Below, piece by piece: positions 5,168 to 7,684 of a stretch of 7,684 bases of DNA. How positions within the stretch are numbered: position 1 is the stretch's first letter; every line of letters starts with the position of its first letter. The notes beneath the pieces are model-generated. The model searched no databases, was not told the DNA's origin, and saw only the letters and a list, made by a program, of their open reading frames with translations. The stretch covers positions 1 through 7,684 of the forward strand of contig URVK01000067.1 in the NCBI GenBank assembly GCA_900551305.1. Reading direction: 5' to 3'. Source of the stretch: an uncultured Collinsella sp. (GTDB lineage: Bacteria > Actinomycetota > Coriobacteriia > Coriobacteriales > Coriobacteriaceae). Position numbers and translations under genes: made by a program.

Positions 5168-5968
5168 ACCAAAGCTACCAACCGTGCTTTTGCCGACGAA
5201 CGCCGCGCCGCCATCATGGAAATGCTCGAGCACAACGCCTCGGTGCAGGTAGCAGAAATCGCCCAGACCTTTGGCGTGTCCTCCGTCACCGCCCGCGCCG
5301 ACCTGGACGCGCTCGCCGAAGCAGGCAAGCTGCGCCGCACACATGGTGGTGCCGTTTCGCTTCACAAGCGCCTGACCGTCTCCACGCAGGATCGCCGCAT
5401 CAATGTCAACGTCGCCGCCAAGCAGGCCATCGCGCAAAGCGCCATCGAGCTCGTCAATGACGGCGACACGCTGCTCGTCGACTCGGGCACCACGGCGCTC
5501 GAGTTCGTCCGGCTCCTTGATCAGCGCGACGGCATCACCGTTATCACGGCCGACATTACCATCGCCGATTATATTGACGAGAGCATGCCCTCGGTCGATG
5601 TCGTCATGCTGGGCGGGGCACTGCGCAAAGGTCATCGCTATCTGTACGGCCCACTTACCATGCAGGCTCTCCAAATGGTCCACGCCGATCTTGCCGTCAT
5701 GTGCCCTGGCGCTTTTGTTCCCGGCTGCGGCTTTACGACCGACTTTCCCCAGATGGCCGAGACCAAAACAGCTATGATCGCCGGAGCCCATCAAAGCGTC
5801 GCCCTCATGGACGCTAGCAAGGTTAACGGACGCGGCATGTACCGCTTTGCCGAACTGACTGATGTCGACACCATCGTGATGGACCGTGACCCCGATCATG
5901 CCGTCGCCACCTCAATCGCCGAGGCCACCGACAGCGCACGTCCAGCCCTCATCATCGCCGGCGCTTAA
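5165..5968 (+). CDS. DeoR/GlpR-family sugar-phosphate-responsive regulator
   Basis: A 267-residue repressor-type protein. Residues 11-66 are the DeoR winged helix-turn-helix: ERRAAIMEMLEHNASVQVAE, then IAQTFGVSSVTARADLDALAEAGKLRRTHGGA. The family's usual TIRRDL is TARADL here (42-47), so the recognition helix differs slightly. Residues 85-240 form the DeoR sensor domain, a ribose-5-phosphate-isomerase-like fold that binds phosphorylated sugars: VDSGTT at 105-110, VMLGGALRKGHRYLYGP at 147-163, the acidic/aromatic FTTDFPQMAETKTAMI at 190-205, and ALMDASKVNGRGMYRF at 213-228. The length is normal for the family. It is divergent from the class II aldolase and shares an operator-rich spacer with it, so autoregulation and aldolase control by a hexose or ketose phosphate are the simplest reading. 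The effector is not known. It ends in a strong hairpin terminator convergent with fprA. Confidence 0.93.
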   Translation: MTKATNRAFADERRAAIMEMLEHNASVQVAEIAQTFGVSSVTARADLDALAEAGKLRRTHGGAVSLHKRLTVSTQDRRINVNVAAKQAIAQSAIELVNDGDTLLVDSGTTALEFVRLLDQRDGITVITADITIADYIDESMPSVDVVMLGGALRKGHRYLYGPLTMQALQMVHADLAVMCPGAFVPGCGFTTDFPQMAETKTAMIAGAHQSVALMDASKVNGRGMYRFAELTDVDTIVMDRDPDHAVATSIAEATDSARPALIIAGA

Positions 5969-5973
5969 ACAAA

Positions 5974-6010
5974 AACCACCACAAAGGTGCCTGTCCCCTT
6001 TGTGGTGGTT
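5974..6010. terminator. Bidirectional terminator with GGTGCCTGTCCCCTTT motif
   Basis: Arms 5974-5987 and 5997-6010 (AACCACCACAAAGG and its complement) pair over 14 bp around a 9-nt loop. The hairpin sits between the convergent DeoR and fprA genes and has an A-run on the left and T-rich sequence inside the right arm. The central GGTGCCTGTCCCCTTT resembles a motif I recall as abundant in intergenic hairpins of gut bacteria, possibly REP-like. Confidence 0.8.
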
Positions 6011-6042
6011 GTGATGGCTGAGCGTCAAAAGTGAGCGTGTCG

Positions 6043-7203
6043 CTACTTGGACAGCTCGTCGGCGAGGGCCTCGATCTGGGCGCGCGAGGCTTCGTTGAGC
6101 GAGCCCAGCACAGTCACCTTGTTCTGCGTCAGGGTGATGTCCTTCATGCCCTCGAGCTCCTTGGTCATAACCTTGGCAGCCGCGGGTGCCCAAGAGCCGG
6201 CCTCGACGAGCGCCACCGTACGGTTCTGGTAGGCGTGCTCGGCGAGCGTATGGATGAAGGTGCTCATGCACGGGAAGATCTCGCCCTGATAGGTGATGGA
6301 GGCGAGCACCAGACGGTCGTAGCGGAACGCATCCTCAACGGCCTCGGCCATGTCGTCACGAGCCAGGTCAAAGACGGAGACCTTCTGGCCGCGAGCCTCA
6401 AGCGCAGATGCGAGCTCCTCGACGGCAGCCTTCAGATGCCCGTACACGCTCGCATAGGCAATCGTGATACTCTCGTCCTCGGGCTGATAGCTCGACCAGG
6501 TGTTATAGGTGTCGAGGTAGTAGCCCAGGTTCTCAGTCAGCACGGGGCCGTGGAGCGGGCAGATAATCTGGATGTCCAGGTCGGCGGCCTTCTTGAGGAC
6601 GGCCTGCACGAACTTGCCGAACTTACCGACGATGCCAAAGTAGTAACGGCGCGCTTCGCAAGCCCAGCCCTCGGGATCCTCGATGTCGTTGGCGCCAAAC
6701 TTGCCAAAACCGTCGGCACTAAAGAGCACCTTGTCGGTGGACTCGTAGGAGAAGAGCACCTCGGGCCAGTGAACATTGGGGGCACCGACAAAGGTTAGGC
6801 TGTGGCCGCCCAGGTCGAGCACGTCGCCATCTTTGACGACCATCTTGCGCTCGGGGAAGTCGGTGCCAAAGTAGTTGACCATCATACGGAAGGCGCCCAT
6901 GCTGGCAACAATCTGCGCCTGGGGATAGCGCTCCATAAAGGCGGCGATGCCGGCGGAGTGATCGGGCTCCATGTGATGGACAATCAGGTAGTCGGGCGTG
7001 CGGCCATCGAGCACGGCCTCGAGGTTGCCGAGCCACTCGTCAACAAAACCGCCGTCGACTGAATCGGCGACAGCGATCTTTTCGCCCAAGATAACGTAGC
7101 TGTTGTATGCCATGCCGTTCTCGGACACATCGTACTGGCCCTCGAACAGGTCAATGTCGTGATCGTTAACGCCAATGTAGCGGATATCCTTGGTGATCTC
7201 CAT
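6043..7203 (-). CDS. fprA: A-type flavoprotein / flavodiiron protein (O2 or NO reductase)
   Basis: A 386-residue soluble flavodiiron protein that reduces O2 to water and/or NO to N2O with electrons usually supplied by rubredoxin, protecting anaerobes. Residues 1-240 are the metallo-beta-lactamase-like domain with all expected diiron ligands: HMEPD at 77-81 (His 77, Glu 79, Asp 81), His 145 in NVHWPE, Asp 164 in SADGFG, and His 218 in CPLHGP. Residues 245-386 are the flavodoxin domain: ITIAYASVYGHLKAAVEEL (246-264) is the FMN phosphate loop, and ASITYQGEIFP (301-311) with EAGSWAP (334-340) surround the flavin. It ends after the flavodoxin domain, so it is the simple class A form without fused rubredoxin or reductase; the electron donor must be elsewhere. 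AGGAGG (complement of 7213-7218) 9 bases upstream fixes the ATG at 7203. It lies 129 bases after the LacI-family gene on the same strand but has its own promoter-like region. Confidence 0.95.
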   Translation of the reverse strand: MEITKDIRYIGVNDHDIDLFEGQYDVSENGMAYNSYVILGEKIAVADSVDGGFVDEWLGNLEAVLDGRTPDYLIVHHMEPDHSAGIAAFMERYPQAQIVASMGAFRMMVNYFGTDFPERKMVVKDGDVLDLGGHSLTFVGAPNVHWPEVLFSYESTDKVLFSADGFGKFGANDIEDPEGWACEARRYYFGIVGKFGKFVQAVLKKAADLDIQIICPLHGPVLTENLGYYLDTYNTWSSYQPEDESITIAYASVYGHLKAAVEELASALEARGQKVSVFDLARDDMAEAVEDAFRYDRLVLASITYQGEIFPCMSTFIHTLAEHAYQNRTVALVEAGSWAPAAAKVMTKELEGMKDITLTQNKVTVLGSLNEASRAQIEALADELSK

Positions 7204-7332
7204 CAGGCAAAGCCTCCTAGATAGACAAAAGAGCCCGTCTATCATAGCACTCGTCTTCATAGCCACGGCTATCTGCCAGCATCCTTATCGATTGTTATTG
7301 AGGCGGAATATATCGCCATTGACCTGCAAAAA
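7204..7332 (-). promoter_or_regulatory. fprA promoter region with two inverted repeats
   Basis: An extended -10, TGCTATGAT, lies on the minus strand with TATGAT the complement of 7241-7246; no clear -35 is seen. GATAGAC (7220-7226) and GTCTATC (7237-7243) form a 7-bp inverted repeat with a 10-nt spacer, overlapping the -10 and start site and ending just before the AGGAGG ribosome binding site. A second palindrome, ATAGCC-AC-GGCTAT at 7259-7272, covers the -35 position. These could be operators or, for the first, a leader hairpin. No terminator is seen after the LacI-family gene, so readthrough is possible. Confidence 0.45.
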
Positions 7333-7684
7333 CTATGTGCGCGGAGCTGCCGTGGTATGTCGAACGATAAGCTGGCCGGGAATACGAATGGCAACGGTTT
7401 TGTCCGTTGCCCCCGCCTTGGGAACCGCGTGCTCGAACACCTCGCGTCCACGCTGATGCAAATCGAATCGAACGGTCGTGAGCTCGTTGTGTGCCACAAA
7501 ATCATCGAGCGAATCGTCGACGCCCACCACGCTCACGTCCTCGGGCACGCGCAGACCGCTATCGCGCAGCGCTGCAATCGCGCCATTTGCCATCTGGTCG
7601 TTTGCCGCGTAAATCGCCGTCATGGTGCGATCGTGCTCGGCCAGGTACCTGCCGGCCTCGTAGCCGCTGTTGGCAGACCAGTCG
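7333..7684 (-). CDS. LacI-family transcriptional regulator (partial, C-terminal 116 residues)
   Basis: Only the last 116 residues are inside the window; the gene enters from the right edge in frame (first full codon at 7681-7683). The visible part is the C-terminal half of the periplasmic-binding-protein-like sensor domain of LacI/GalR regulators: AIYAANDQMANGAIAAL, then GLRVPEDVSVVGVDD, then LTTVRFDL and a final IPGQLIVRHTTA strand. These are the classical LacI landmarks (the A-x-N-D-x-M/A-A-x-G segment, the V-P-x-D-V-S-V-V-G-x-D-D segment and the closing P-x-x-L-x-x-R-x-S/T segment). The DNA-binding headpiece and ligand-specific residues lie outside. It likely controls a sugar uptake or glycosidase gene beyond the edge; nothing here ties it to fprA. 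Confidence 0.92.
   Translation of the reverse strand, partial: DWSANSGYEAGRYLAEHDRTMTAIYAANDQMANGAIAALRDSGLRVPEDVSVVGVDDSLDDFVAHNELTTVRFDLHQRGREVFEHAVPKAGATDKTVAIRIPGQLIVRHTTAAPRT

Noticed and set aside
5144..5899. 251-codon open frame on the minus strand opposite the DeoR gene
   Set aside because: Antisense shadow; the DeoR frame has clear helix-turn-helix and sensor motifs.
6031..6798. 255-codon open frame on the plus strand opposite fprA
   Set aside because: Antisense shadow of fprA, with a low-complexity composition rich in Leu, Gly, Val and His and no recognisable domain.

Overview
The window looks like a chromosomal piece of an anaerobic, fairly GC-rich Gram-positive gut bacterium, most likely a Coriobacteriia member such as Collinsella. 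This is inferred from protein character (a BceA-like ATPase, a short class II aldolase, an A-type flavodiiron protein without fused domains, LacI/DeoR/AraC regulators) and from the intergenic hairpin motif GGTGCCTGTCCCCTTT. It is not proven, because no rRNA or other phylogenetic marker is present. I see no tRNA, rRNA, CRISPR array, transposase or prophage gene.

Layout. (1) 1-416, minus: N-terminal part of a BceA-type ABC ATPase running off the left edge. (2) 417-564: divergent control region with a BceR-like inverted repeat and a perfect 12-bp palindrome. (3) 565-1548, plus: one 327-residue protein joining an N-terminal MutT/NUDIX hydrolase to a C-terminal Vsr (very short patch repair) endonuclease, the most unusual gene here. 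(4) 1549-2031: C-rich, G-poor trailer and a possible 68-residue small ORF. (5) 2032-3650, plus: an AraC-family regulator and a HAD phosphatase, probably one transcript; the AraC gene lacks a Shine-Dalgarno and may be leaderless. (6) 3651-3972: convergent intergenic region with two degenerate repeat copies and a perfect 29-bp inverted repeat enclosing a terminator hairpin. (7) 3973-4830, minus: class II ketose-bisphosphate aldolase. (8) 4831-5164: divergent control region with several TTTTCT/AGAAAA inverted repeats. (9) 5165-5968, plus: DeoR-family regulator. (10) 5974-6010: bidirectional terminator. (11) 6043-7203, minus: flavodiiron protein FprA. (12) 7333-7684, minus: C-terminal part of a LacI-family regulator running off the right edge.

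How the genes may work together. The DeoR regulator and the aldolase are divergent and share an operator-rich spacer, so DeoR probably controls itself and the aldolase in response to a sugar phosphate. The AraC-HAD pair may be another small sugar or sugar-phosphate unit. FprA would remove O2 or NO, which suits an anaerobe; it has its own promoter-like sequence overlapped by inverted repeats. The MutT-Vsr fusion joins nucleotide-pool cleaning and mismatch-directed nicking in one chain. Its NUDIX half resembles the NudG/MutT group, and some NudG-type enzymes hydrolyse 5-methyl-dCTP. That gives a possible shared theme with Vsr, which repairs T:G mismatches left by 5-methylcytosine deamination.
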